From contig NC_064037.1 in assembly GCF_932526225.1 (NCBI RefSeq), forward strand, positions 14,521,703 to 14,585,702: a DNA stretch of 64,000 nt, written 5' to 3'. A program made the translations under genes and the position numbers. Shown piece after piece: positions 1-10,931 of this stretch (the stretch's first letter is position 1; each line of letters starts with the position of its first letter). Under the pieces are notes generated by a model. The model did not search any database. It saw only the letters and a list, made by a program, of their open reading frames with translations, and was not told the DNA's origin. Source of the DNA: Nematostella vectensis (taxonomy: Eukaryota > Cnidaria > Anthozoa > Actiniaria > Edwardsiidae).

Positions 1-157
1 ATATCAGCAAATATGAAGTAAAATCGGCCTTCACTTGGTTTGTCTTGGTGCCAAATATAAAGCAAATTCAATATTTGAGTAAAGGCGAGTAAATATGGAC
101 TTTACCATAGTGCAAAACATATTTACTATATCTGCAAATCCGTTTTTTCGTCCAGTG
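1..157. other. Unique flank left of the first duplicated copy
   Basis: AT-rich sequence with no supportable gene. It is not shared with the flank of the second copy: similarity between copies begins near 158, at the sequence TCACTCTCGGATTC, which is also found at 33974. Confidence 0.6.
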
Positions 158-658
158 TCACTCTCGGATTCTCCCCTGCTTTTTCCTCAGATATTTCTTT
201 AGCCTTTCTCCGGGTTTCTTTATAAAGAATCCCATCACTTTTCGCCAATTATAGCATTTGTAAGCACAACTGTTTATAACATGCCTCGACCATCTGCTTA
301 CAACGAACGAACATCCTATAATATACCCCTAACACAGGGAGACCAGTCACAACACAGTAGCCCGGACACTACAGATGCAACGAATGGCACCAATCCCTGA
401 GCTTGCTTTTTTGCAAACATTTTCAATATGACTTTCAAAAGATACTTTGTTATCAATTTACACCCCTAAACATTTTTGAGATTCCACGCGGCAAATCTCT
501 ATGTAAATGGTTGCCAAAGGATCAAATTTGTTATTAATGTTGTAGTTTTTTGGATGAGAGAGCCAATCACAAATATTTTTTTTCAAATCGGTATTTAAGT
601 TATTTTCCAAACCCATCGAGTCATACGACGATGTATATTATTTGGAAGATCGTTAATA

Positions 659-815
659 TATACAGTGGAACCTCTATACAACGGACCTGTATTGAGCGGA
701 CACCCTCTATTTAGCGGACAGCATTCAAAGTCCCGATATTTTTTGCCACATAATTTCAGTAAATCATACCTCCATTAAGCGAACACCTCTATAACGCGGA
801 CGCGGACACATTTCA
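659..815. mobile_element. Possible pogo/Tigger-like repeat remnant
   Basis: The stretch begins TACAGTGGAACCTCTATACA and has repeated words of the form CCTCTATnnnnCGGAC and AGCGGACA, typical of the ends of pogo/Tigger DNA transposons. A TA precedes the CAGTGG end. No transposase frame is present. The same sequence occurs in copy 2 at about 34475-34631, so it predates the duplication. The family assignment is from memory. Confidence 0.35.
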
Positions 816-1460
816 CGGTCCTACATATCAATCAATCTTGCTTTGAAAACTCTCGTTTACATAATATTACATTGCATACCATATTTGGTAGTGCGCATCA
901 ATCATTGTTTACGTCGAGAATTTTCACATAAACTTGCAGGGATTCATGTTTACTGCGATTTTGTGGGCCGCCATTTTGAAACAGGCCCAGGCCCTAGCGT
1001 TTTTAGAACTTCACAGATATCCCGCGCGCTCACCCCAGGCTCTAAGACCATTTAAAAAAGCGACTTCACAGTGATTGACATGCTTTCAAATCAATAGGAA
1101 TTTGAAACTTACTAACGCATGGTTGCATTTTAAGGCATATTCATTAGTGAACACGGGAACGAAATGCACGGCTATCGTAGAGACACTGCAAGGTCGCGCA
1201 AAGGCTATAGGGAAAAATAATTTTGAGCAAAGGATCTTGGGAACGCTTTTTCAAGCTGCCTCTGTGACGCTTTTAGCATAGATAACAATTCTAATATCAC
1301 GAAATATTTGGAATAAAGTTGCCATTTTTACATGAAATTCGTTAGACTGTTTTCAAAATCTCTGCGAAAATAACCTGTTCTAAGTGGTTTTCTTAATTCA
1401 TGCGCGTGTTGTGTCATCAATTGTAATTAACGCTAATGCGCTGTCAAAACGCCCCGAGGA

Positions 1461-1490
1461 GTATATACTTCCTTGACGTGACAACTTTAG
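1461..1490 (+). promoter_or_regulatory. Candidate core promoter of the copy 1 gene
   Basis: A TATA-like GTATATACT lies about 35 bp before the start codon at 1498, followed by a CRE-like TGACGTGA. Copy 2 keeps both elements near 35277-35303. The predicted 5' leader would be very short. An alternative is that the CAACTTTAG before the ATG is a splice acceptor. Confidence 0.35.
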
Positions 1491-1497
1491 TTAAGAA

Positions 1498-3714
1498 ATG
1501 TCACATCACGGTAAGTAGTACAAACGTTTGTATCCAGGGTATCGAGAAGAAGCTCGAAATTATTCAAAAGTACTCTGTCAATCAACTATATATACGATGT
1601 TGAAGAAATTACACGCGCGAGCACATGTTCACGTAATGTTTTTTTTTTTTTACCAGAAAAAAAGATGGAGCACCATAAAATTGTATAACGAAAATTTGCG
1701 GGCGAGAGAAAAAACTCTTGAACTCAGTGACTTCGTTTAGCCGGGGCACGTCTCGGCCTAAGAAAAAATTGTCCATGGCGACATATTTATAGTTTGAATT
1801 TTTGGTCATGTGGAAATTCGCACGCGCGAAAGTGAAAGTAATTACGACTTAAAGGGGGGGTTTATAATAAAAATACAAAAAGTGACTTATTTATTATGTT
1901 ATCTTTTTAGAAGATTTAGCGATTGAAGTTGGAATGGAAACGGTAAGTCTCTTTTGTGGTCTTGTCATTGTTATTCTTATCCGACGATTCAATGGATCCA
2001 TATATTGATGACTCTTAAGATCAAATAAAATCATTAAAAAAATAATATAAATTATTAAAACTGTTTGAAGACATGCAGCTTATACTTATGGCTTCTCGCG
2101 GGTAATTTTTTTTAAACAATTCTTTCAAATTGAAACCCGTTTAGTAGCCCCTTCAAAGCGTGCGATCGATCTGATTTTTGGCGAACATAAGCACAAATGC
2201 TTTTATTTTGCAAATCCTGAAATCAAAATTAGTTTTGAAGGTTTGGTATAAAATCTAAAAAAAAATGTAGTTGCAAACCGCTCCATTTTGCGTATATGAG
2301 GTCAGTGCTACTTGATGTCTTATATGACAAGCGGACAACAGAATCGGAAGAATAAGTTAAAAATCGACACTCGATTTTTTTTGATTCGGTGGTCTGACCC
2401 GCGCCTGATTTGTCAACTTTGACCGAAAGTTTTGTTTCTTTTTACAGACCGAGAAGGGAGTTGTGTGGTAAGTAGAACTGTTAGTGTACATATATTTTTA
2501 GTAACAGCTCTTTACAAGTCGTCTGATTCACCTTAATGGAGCAAAGTATTAGTTTGTCCCTAAACCAAAAATTACTCCTTAGTTTCAAGCCTTTATTGGG
2601 TTTCAGCCCGGGTTCACTTGCAGTGCGCTCTTTGGCGGGTGCACAACAAGGGGGGGAGGGGTGCTGTCCATCATAGTTAACAAAAGCACTTGTCATTCGG
2701 ATCTGTGTTCGGTTTTTAGTTCTCCTTAAAGGAGAAATCTGATTTTGAAATAAGAGATCTAGCTTTTAAAAAGGTCCATATCCATTGAATCAATCCAATG
2801 TTATCAACTAAGTCAAAGCTTTGTGAAATATAAAAAGAAAAGAAAGAAAAGTTGAACTCCTTTATCTAAAGATTCTTAGCAAGTATTTTTAAGTTGTCTT
2901 CAAAGACAATTTTCGGACCTTGATAGGAACGAGCCACCGGGTGACTTGCCACACGAGGAATGTAAATCGGACGAGAACGAGGGAAAAGAGAACGACAAGT
3001 ACGATCTAAACCTGAAGAAAAGCGATGACAAGGCAGATCTGAACCTGAAGAAGGACGATGACAAGGCAGATCTGAACCTGAAGAAGGACGATGACAAGGC
3101 AGATCTGAACCTGAAGAAGGACGATGACAAGGCAGATCTGAACCTGAAGAAGGACGATGACAAGGCAGATCTGAACCTGAAGAAGGACGATGACAAGGCA
3201 GATCTGAACCTGAAGAAGGACGAGGACAAGGCAGATCTGAACCTGAAGAAGGACGATGACAAGGCAAATCTGAACCTGAAGATGTGCGAGGAGGATAAGA
3301 TCGAAGAAGATAGAGTAGATTCTCCTGACACCGAGGAAGAGAAGAAGGACGAAGATAAGGAAGATGCTTCTGATGGCGAAGAGGTGAGTTATTTGACAAT
3401 AGTAGTCCAATAAGCAAACGTGCAGACAGGTGCTAAGCTAGGAGGGGGGAGGGGGAGGCGGGGGATTAAGGAGGAGGGGTATTCCCTATGACGAGGACAC
3501 TTATTAATTTCTGCAGACCCATATTATTTATTATTATCATTCCCCTTAAGGTCAATACTATTAATGCAGTTTGTTGTTATGATGTTGTTGTTGAAGATGA
3601 TGATGATGATGGTGGTGGTGGTGGTGGTGGTGGTGGTGGTGGTGGTGGTGGTGGTGGTGGTGGTGGTGGTGGTGGTGGTGGTGGTGGTGGTGGTGATGGT
3701 GATGAAGATAAGGA

Positions 3715-3748
<34 letters not shown>

Positions 3749-3822
3749 GGTGGTGGTGGTGGTGGTGGTGGTGGTGGTGGTGGTGGTGGTGGTGATGAAG
3801 ATAAGGATGATGATGATAAGGA

Positions 3823-3853
<31 letters not shown>

Positions 3854-6800
3854 AGTGGTGATGAAGATAAGGATGATGATGATAAGGATGATGATGATAA
3901 GGATGATGATGATGATGGTGGTGGTGGTGGTGGTGATAAAGATAAGGATGATGATGATAAGGATGATGATGATAAGGATGATGATGATGGTGGTGGTGGT
4001 GGTGGTGGTGGTGGTGGTGGTGGTGGTGGTGGTGGTGGTGGTGGTGGTGGTGGTGGTGATGAAGATAAGGATGATGATGATAAGGATGATGGTGATGATG
4101 ATCGCTCTTCTGTTTTTGTTATCATCTGATAATGTCTTTGCTATTATTATTGTTAAGTCGTCGTTTATGCTGCTGTTTGACAAGCTGCGTCTTGTTTGTT
4201 TTAAAACAAAAATGTATTATAGCCGGTTTTGTTATCCTATTGGTGATGTTGCCGTTATTGTTTTGTCTGTTGTTGCTTTTTATCGTTTCGAGTTATAGTA
4301 TTGTTGTTGTTGCTGGTTACCGTATTCATATGGTTCCTGTTGTGTATCGTCGTCTTATTAATGTTGTTAATCTTATTCATATTGTTTTGTGTTGTTGTTG
4401 TGTATTATTGTCATATTAACGTTGTAAATCTTATTCATATTGTTGTGTGTTGTTGTTGTTGTGTATCGTTGCCATGTTAAGGTTGTTTATCGTATTCACA
4501 TTGTTGTGTATAGTTGTTGTTGTTTATTGTTGTCATGTTAATGTGTTGATCGTATTCATATTGTGGTGAGTCCTTGTTGTTGTTGCCGGAATTTTTATTT
4601 TTTTTTTACTCTTTTCCTCTGGGTGACAGATGGACATCAAGGAAGAGTTGGCTAGGTACGTACATTTAAATTTCGGGAACACGTTAAATTCACTGTATTG
4701 ATACCTAGTCAAACTCGAGTTTATTCTTTCTCTTATTATTCTAGTATTCTACAAAATCTACGTAGGCTGAAATATACACTAAACGGATCCCCTTTCATTT
4801 TATCTAACGAGAAGTATAATGTATACAAATTTCAAGTAAATAAACAATCAAATTCACTGTTAAAATACTATACAAAGAAATTAATCTTAATAGAGAGAAT
4901 ATGTATTTGCTCATAATAAAGACTTGTTCTTCCTTACAAATAGGCTACAGGAGAAATTCCAGCAAGTCTGCAAGGAGAACGTGAGTAAAAGATTGACATG
5001 ACTCTCTACATCGTTATTTTTAGGTTCTTTTGAACAAGATTAATCATTTTGGTGATAGAAAATTAAATTAAATGAAATAGGAAAATTTTGAGGAAATATA
5101 ATTATTACTAACATATGATTTTTTTCCAGGAACTTCTGAACGACACCAGAAAAGCGTAAGTGTTAGTTATTTCCCCTCTGACTTACACGATTACTTCGCT
5201 TCGGCTCTCAAGCCAGGGGACTGGGGCTTAATCCATGGTTACGTCAGCTGCTTGATATCTACACGGGAGTGTGTAAATCGGTCCTCACATACTTGTGTTG
5301 GGAGACACGCGACACGTATACACTATCTTGCATTCATGATTGTAAACTGCATGGGACGGAAAATATCTACACACTGACAAGTCACAAGGACACAAGACAG
5401 CCCCCGGCGGCAGGGGGAGGGGGGAGGGGGGACTTTCCCGAAAAGAAGACGGGGGTGATCGTCCCATCTTTTAGGGTATAAAATTTCCAACTGCTATTGA
5501 TTGTTTCTGGCGATGATAAACTGCTTTTTGCAAATACCGATGAACACTATATTTACTATTGCTTCTCAAGTCAACATGTGGTTTCTCGTGCTGTTTTAGA
5601 TCTGTGAACGCGTACGCGGACCTTCTTCAGGCTACACGTGCTTCCGAAATGAGCAAGGTGAGCCCGCGAGTTTTACCACCTTGACCAGCGTAATTAATTT
5701 AATAATCAAATAAGCGCCTCCCCCGAATAAGCGCCCCGTCTGAAAGTCGAAAAATTGAATATTCGAGTAGATACGGTGCGTCTCCAAAGATATACTTTCG
5801 ATCAGATCAATCAACGGCATTGATAAAAAAAGCTGCGCCGGTTGTTTTTAGAATATACTTTATTTTGACAATAATTCATCCATGTCTCTATCTACACTCT
5901 TCAAAATGTTAAAACTTGCAGATAGCAGGTGGGGGTGCGCGATCTAAATGAATAATAATAGACGATCCTTTGATAAGAGACCCTCTTTCTGCCGGCCAAA
6001 GGGGGTCTGCGAGCGCAACCTGCGCATCCCAATGTGTACGCAATTATTTTTTTAAAGGAATATGTTCCCGGCTTTTTTTTTTTTTTCGTGTCACACTTCT
6101 CCACATTTTGACTCACAACCAAATTATGGATAGTGAAATTTGATGACTTTTTTGATATTTTCTTGAAATGTTTATGTTTGCTTTACTACAGGCACGTGAC
6201 CGACAAGTCCTGCAAGACAAACTCAAGTAAGTGCGCTTATCGCCATGGTAACCATTGCAAATATAAATAGGTGGAGAACCTGCTATTTATACTTTGAAAG
6301 GTTGATATGAAACGGCGTCTAATTGTCTGCTTGTATCTCGTTTTCAGGGAAGTCGAGTCTAAGCTGGTGAGTAATCTGCTGAGATGATGTAAACTCCAAC
6401 ATTACAGGACATTACAGTGCCAAATGACATTGTTGGGACATGGACAAATGAGGGGAACATTTGAGGCCTCAATTAGGGGCACATGTTTTTTTTCTAATAA
6501 TCCATGCAATAACTAGGTAAATTTCCACTGTTCTGAAGCATTTTTTACTGAACATAAAGGGAGAAAATAAAGCTTAGATCCATTAAGGTGGTGGGAGGAT
6601 TGTGGCGGTTTTTCCTTAATGCTAGTTTTTATTACAAAACGAGACTTCAGATAGAACAGCAAATTCAGGCCCTTATTTTGGTTTATGTGTGGGGTTGAGT
6701 TTAATAAGGCATCCAATTTGAATTGCAAATTGATTGAGTCCTGGGGGGAGGGGGCAAGTGGGATCAACCCACCCGATTCATTTCTATCGCCAATGTGTAA

Positions 6801-7645
6801 ATCTCACTTCTAAAGCTGACAATCTTGTATTTGTCTTGCCAATCTCTAGGCTGAATGCACAAGCCAGGTTGCCGAGTAAGTATCATAAAATTCTATATGT
6901 AATTGTAGATAATGTTATAATTGTTTTTAGCATTCCGTTGACACAATCGGTATGCTTCCTCTTTTACTGTCTGATTTTAGTCTGACCGCTGCTAACGACA
7001 AGCTTACGAGAGACAACGTAAGTAGCCTAAAAATGAAAATAAAACTAAACACTATTTTGGTGTATCAATTTAAATAGTCAGAAATGCCAAACGGATGTAG
7101 GATGGCTAGAACATGAAGGAAAGTGTGTAAATTCCTAACATGCCGATTTGGGAGCCATTTGCCAAAAAAAAATTATGTGAGGTTAAATTAGTGACACTCT
7201 AAATGTAAAGGCTGTGTGATTGATCGATTACCCATGATGCTAAAAAATCATCAGAACAAGAAAAACATCAGAAGCATCGCACTAATGCATAACTCCATTT
7301 GATTTTCCCTTTTAGACTAAGCTTGTGCAGGCCAACCTTGCCAAAGACGAGTAAGCACCCATTTAACTTAGTTTTGTTACTTAGAAATAAACATTTACCC
7401 TTTTTAAGTTTCTGATTTGTGTCTTTCATTAAACAGGGTTATTGAAAGCTTGCATGCTCAGCTCTTGGAAGCCGTAAGTATTTATTTCCCAGGCTCTTAG
7501 AGGCACTACATCATCTCAATTGCGCATCTGTTTTTTAAGTCACCCAATCTTTATGGCTGGAACACTGTTCTGTGTGTTTCAGACACGCAAGAAGCCCTCC
7601 CGATGGCAGAGATTTAAGCGCCGAGTAAGGGCGTTGTTCGGCTGA
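1498..7645 (+). CDS. 15-exon gene, acidic-repeat coiled-coil protein (copy 1)
   Basis: Coding exons by GT-AG sites and phase: 1498-1510, 1911-1942, 2448-2467, 2927-3383, 4630-4655, 4944-4980, 5130-5155, 5600-5657, 6192-6226, 6348-6366, 6850-6875, 6981-7017, 7316-7350, 7437-7473, 7583-7645. The total is 921 nt, a 306-residue protein starting MSHHEDL and ending in a basic tail with TRKKPSRWQRFKRR. Exon 4 encodes an acidic/lysine-rich segment with tandem 11-residue units (DDDKADLNLKK). Exons 5-14 encode an amphipathic, coiled-coil-like helix, alternating phase 2 and phase 0 ends. There is no signal peptide or membrane segment, so a cytosolic or nuclear scaffold role is only a guess. The family is not recognised. 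Every junction is in frame and copy 2 preserves all of them, which strongly supports the model. Confidence 0.85.
2997..3290 (+). repeat. 33 bp coding minisatellite in exon 4, copy 1
   Basis: There are eight tandem 33 bp units encoding variants of DDDKADLNLKK, plus a leading partial unit. Variants include SDDK at the start, DEDK in the penultimate unit and ANLNLKM in the last. The unit is a multiple of three, so copy-number change keeps the frame. The array is open in several frames on both strands because of its composition; only the frame joined to neighbouring exons is supported. Confidence 0.9.
3590..4105. repeat. (GGT)n/(GAT)n compound microsatellite in intron 4
   Basis: About 500 bp of GGT and GAT trinucleotides with interspersed GATAAG blocks. 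It produces long artificial open frames of Gly/Asp, Val/Met, Pro/Ser and Thr/Ile, which I do not regard as genes. It lies between exons 4 and 5. The copy 2 equivalent is only about 210 bp. Confidence 0.95.
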
Positions 7646-8385
7646 GCCTACCAGAGTCGACAAGCGCCACATCTTTTCGTATCTTTTTTTTTTTTTTGAG
7701 GTTGCGCAATGCGTGCAAGTATAATATGAATTTTTAGACTTTAAAAACAAATGGACTACAATGATTGATAGAATTTCTCTCTTTCCCATTTGTACCTTCT
7801 TTTTATATAGCAGATTGATAAAAAAAAAATCAGCCGACGACATTTGCGGGAGAGCACACGTAACTATCTTCTTTTTTATAGTTTTATGAATACTTCTTGG
7901 CCGGGGAAATACCGGCTTAAGCATGGTGGCACATTCAAGTAAAATCCATGCGCGATTGATTCTGTCCTGAAACTTATGATTATATGGTCACATTGAGCGC
8001 CCTATAGGGTGAAAGTTTGGTGCCTTTTCTACCGTCAAAATCCAAACGATTCTGTTTCTAGTTTCCCCGCAAATGGCAATGTGCTTCATTCAGTATTTTT
8101 TCATTCACATTTTTTTAATGGCTGATTTGGCTTTAATTACACAAACAGTTATTTTTGTATCTCATTGCGCAACCCCATGAAACACTATGTATGAAATTTC
8201 TTGTTCTCAAAACCATGTATGAAATATCTTGTTCTCAACACTATGTATGAAATTTCTTGTTCTCAAATCTCCCGGCGCTTGCCTCTCGCCAGAAAACAGA
8301 GTGTAGAGTTTGATTATTGTTATTTTGTAAATAAATGGCGATAACAAACTGGTTTTATGGTTATATTCTAGGCTGTTGTACTCTT
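7646..8385 (+). other. 3' untranslated region of the copy 1 gene
   Basis: No further coding exon is seen after the stop at 7643-7645. Near 8186-8272 there are three tandem copies of a ~27 bp unit containing ATGTATGAAATTTCTTGTTC. A canonical AATAAA occurs at 8330-8335 and similarity to copy 2 ends about 50 bp later, so the duplicated unit closely matches a full gene. Confidence 0.6.
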
Positions 8386-8756
8386 TATTTTAGCTTTTAA
8401 ACATTGTTTGTATAGGTAATCATACAATTTCGAGATCGATTGGGAAATAATTTGCACGACTGAGTTTTTCAAAAGTTCAAATTGCACGATCCGTCTTGGG
8501 CGACGTCTGGCTCTTTGAGTTTTTTTTCTTCAAATTGTTTGTAAGTCAATCAATTTCCAGTAAAACTGCACTGAATTACCTTTTTCTGCACTTATTACCT
8601 TTTTCTTGCACTCAATTACCTGGACATTGAACTGCTCTTAGCCAATTCGAATCGATCAGAATCGAGAAACTTGGAAATGGTAAAATCTTATTTAGAATAA
8701 GAACTACTGTAGAACCCCGCTAGATCGAATTCAAGAGTGAGACAAATTAAGTAAGT

Positions 8757-9123
8757 CCCGATTCATACGTCGCGCCGAATCTTATTGTCGACTTGTATGA
8801 CCACAAATACAATGGGTACAACGTTGATTCAGACGTCGCGCTAAATAAGTCGCGTTAAATAGTTTGCGAGTTGTAAAGTGACCTCATGCGGAGTTTCTTC
8901 CACAAAATGAAAAAAATATTGTATTTGATTTGGCACATCAGAAGCTCGACTTTTCAATCGGTGTCGTGCTTTTGCCGGCAGTACGACTGGTGCAGCCACG
9001 CTTAGTGCCGTGTCGAACTTCATTCTGCCGTGCCGAACTTTATTGATTAAGACGTCGAACTGTTGATGTGCCGAATCCAAACAATTAGATTCGGCAGAGC
9101 AGGAACGGGACGTATTAATCGGG
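8757..9123. mobile_element. MITE-like element with short inverted ends
   Basis: The ends form an imperfect inverted repeat: CCCGATTCATACGTCGCG on the left and the complement of CGGGACGTATTAATCGGG on the right, each followed inward by CCGAATCT. The element is 367 bp with no coding capacity. No clear target duplication was found. The rest of 8386-9342 is AT-rich and shows no gene. Confidence 0.5.
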
Positions 9124-9337
9124 CCTAGGAGTTATCAAAGTCGCTTAAGAAATAAAATATCAGCTGTTCTTCTTTTCCTATAAATCATGGAAAAAGTATA
9201 TTTTGTCATATATGCTTGATGAAACTCAATAGAGAATAAATAGCCAAAATAGAAACGAAGTCGTGATAAACATTTCTTGCTTTGTTTGAGGAGTCACGAA
9301 AAGAAAGTTAAAGTTAACGGCGAAAAAAACAATATCA

Positions 9338-9342
9338 CAAGG
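9338..9342. other. Target-site duplication CAAGG, left
   Basis: CAAGG precedes the first TIR base and recurs at 25443-25447. If the first TIR base is assigned to the target, the repeat becomes the 6 bp CAAGGA, matching the usual Polinton length; the exact border cannot be decided from one copy. Confidence 0.6.
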
Positions 9343-9870
9343 AGTAGTAGGGTTTTGGCGCAGCTGGCGCAACTTTTTCATCACCCCAAATTTCATTCCA
9401 AAAATGGCGCAAAAGTCTCCGCACACCTCCGCCAAGCCTCGCGACCTGCGCATGCGCGAGTTTGCCAAAGATCTCTTGCACGACCACGCCCACCTGTCAA
9501 TCACTTTGTCACGCGATAGCCACGCCCACCTGTCAATCACTTTGTAAAAAAACCTGTCAATCACTTTGTCACGTGATAGCCACGCCCACCTGTCAATCAC
9601 TTTGTAAAAAACCTGTCAATCACTTTGTCACGTGATAGCCACGCCCACCTGTCAATCATTTTGTAAAAAAACCTGTCAATCACTTTGTCACGTGATAGCC
9701 ACGCCCACCTGTCAATCATTTTGTCAAAAACCTGTCGATCACTTTGTCACGTGATAGCCAAGCCCACCTGTCAATCACTTTGTCACGTGTCGCATCTAGG
9801 GGGAGCTCGAGGGGGCTAGCCTCTCAGCTTCGCATCTAGAAGGCCTTTGAAAAGTGGTTTAAAGACATGA
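9343..9870 (+). repeat. Left terminal inverted repeat of the Polinton
   Basis: The outer ~135 bp are unique sequence nearly identical to the complement of the right end. An inner array follows (about 9480-9790), with compound ~59 bp units containing CCACCTGTCAATCACTTTGT and the E-box-like palindrome CACGTG. The inner edge holds a GAGCTCGAGGGGGCTAGCC palindrome and the promoter box of the first gene. Left-arm units mostly read CCACGCCC, where right-arm units read CCAAGCCC. Confidence 0.9.
9850..9869 (+). promoter_or_regulatory. Early-type promoter box of the TFIIB-like gene
   Basis: The sequence is AAAGTGGTTTAAAGACATG. Its TTTAAA core (9858-9863) ends 21 bp before the ATG at 9884. The same box and spacing occur before the ankyrin gene (core 10906-10911), the Cys/His gene (variant core 11805-11810) and, on the minus strand, the polymerase (core 24982-24987). 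Confidence 0.7.
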
Positions 9871-9883
9871 ACAGTTTAATAAA

Positions 9884-10810
9884 ATGGAGGAACGAACAGT
9901 TGAACGTACGGCTGAAGATCGGTCACCACCACCATATAATATCCCCGGCGGACCGGTGCCTGAGATTAACGTCCCCACCCTCATGCCGGAGTTTGCACTG
10001 TTTGACCGGGCCCTCACCGAATACGAGACTAGTAGAGCCTCCTTGGGAGACGAGGATAGTAGTAACACCCTTTGCAATCATGACGACCTAGTCACAGAAG
10101 ACGGGGTCACTAGTTGCTTAGAGTGCGGGGAACAGATGCAGCGCGCGGTCGCGCACGAAAGGGAATGGGGTTTTTACGGACATTCCGACGGCAAACGGTC
10201 TTCGAACCCAAGTCGGGTCCAGGTACGTAGGTCTGAGGACAGAAATATTGACAAGGATGTGGAAAACATGGGTTTTAGCGGGGTAATTGTAGCCAAAGCT
10301 AACGAGATATACACTCAGGTGACGAAAGGCCAGATTTTTCGCGGCGACCCACGGAAGGCGATCGTCTTTGCGTGTATTTACTACGCCTACAAGATGTCTG
10401 GTAAGTGTCAGACACCGAAAACCTTGATGGAAACTTTTGGATTGAGCAAGAAGAGTTGCCTTAAGGGTCTGAAAATCTTCAGTATTAACATGCCTAAAGA
10501 TTACTTACTACACGGAACGTCTCCCACCGTCGTGGACCACATTCGCGATGTGATGGATAGATTCTCGGCGTCCCCCGCACAGAAGGGAGAGGTGGTCCAG
10601 CTCTACTACAGATCTAAGAACCGCTCGTCTGAGTTGAATCGCGCTCGCCCACAATCCTTTGCGGTCGCTTTAACCTATTACTGGATACGGCAAAAGAAGA
10701 TCGATATTACGCTTAAAAAATTCTCCGAAAGAACGGGCGTCTCCGAGTTGACCATCAGTAGGAAAGCGAGAGAAGTGGCCACAGTCCTGGGTACGCCTGG
10801 TGTGGTATGA
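9884..10810 (+). CDS. TFIIB-like transcription initiation factor (giant-virus type)
   Basis: 308 residues. A proline-rich N-terminus containing PEINVP is followed by a compact zinc ribbon (C64, H66, C78, C81), a linker, and two cyclin-like segments, the first with GDPRKAIVFACIYYAYK around residue 150. This order (Zn ribbon, then cyclin repeats) is that of TFIIB, and the wording of the first repeat resembles TFIIB-like proteins of large nucleocytoplasmic DNA viruses (from memory). Role inferred: recruiting RNA polymerase II to the element's promoters. It is the first gene of the left arm and starts just inside the TIR. The ATG at 9884 is chosen because it lies 21 bp after the TTTAAA box; an upstream ATG at the box is out of frame. 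Such a gene is not part of the usual Polinton core. Confidence 0.75.
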   Translation: MEERTVERTAEDRSPPPYNIPGGPVPEINVPTLMPEFALFDRALTEYETSRASLGDEDSSNTLCNHDDLVTEDGVTSCLECGEQMQRAVAHEREWGFYGHSDGKRSSNPSRVQVRRSEDRNIDKDVENMGFSGVIVAKANEIYTQVTKGQIFRGDPRKAIVFACIYYAYKMSGKCQTPKTLMETFGLSKKSCLKGLKIFSINMPKDYLLHGTSPTVVDHIRDVMDRFSASPAQKGEVVQLYYRSKNRSSELNRARPQSFAVALTYYWIRQKKIDITLKKFSERTGVSELTISRKAREVATVLGTPGVV

Positions 10811-10815
10811 TGTTT

Positions 10816-10837
10816 CCTGATTTCCAGAGAAATCAGG
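10816..10837 (+). terminator. Hairpin just after the TFIIB-like gene
   Basis: A perfect 8 bp stem CCTGATTT/AAATCAGG with a 6 nt loop begins 6 bp after the stop codon. It may mark the end of the transcript; a chance or RNA-processing role is equally possible. Confidence 0.35.
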
Positions 10838-10931
10838 ATTTCCAGAAAACTGTCAGTTCGGAGTAGATGTGAATTAACACGTCTAAAAAAATTCGAAAAA
10901 AGTGGTTTAAAGACGTGGATGTAATAACAAA

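Larger units (their letters stand above)
158..8385 (+). repeat. Segmental duplication, copy 1 (direct orientation)
   Basis: This segment is repeated in the same orientation at 33974-43126 at high identity, with only scattered substitutions in exons and introns. It covers a whole transcription unit, from about 1.3 kb before the first coding exon to just past an AATAAA signal. The copies differ by length changes: the 33 bp coding repeat, the intron microsatellite, a 27 bp repeat near the 3' end (three units near 8186-8272 here, two in copy 2), and an insertion of about 0.87 kb found only in copy 2. The right flanks of the copies (8386 onward, 43127 onward) are unrelated. That argues against a simple haplotype duplication in the assembly but does not exclude it. 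Confidence 0.9.

Noticed and set aside
2866..3417. Minus-strand frames over the 33 bp repeat (also 37549-38496)
   Set aside because: The repeat is open in several frames by composition. Only the plus frame joins neighbouring exons in phase.
3488..4298. Long open frames of poly-Gly/Asp, poly-Val/Met, poly-Pro/Ser and poly-Thr/Ile
   Set aside because: They are frames through a trinucleotide microsatellite inside intron 4; flanking exons bypass it. The same applies to 38567-39083.
9470..9790. CRISPR-like array
   Set aside because: Repeat units are contiguous with no unique spacers, occur in inverse form at the other end of the element, and the host is eukaryotic; it is a TIR minisatellite.
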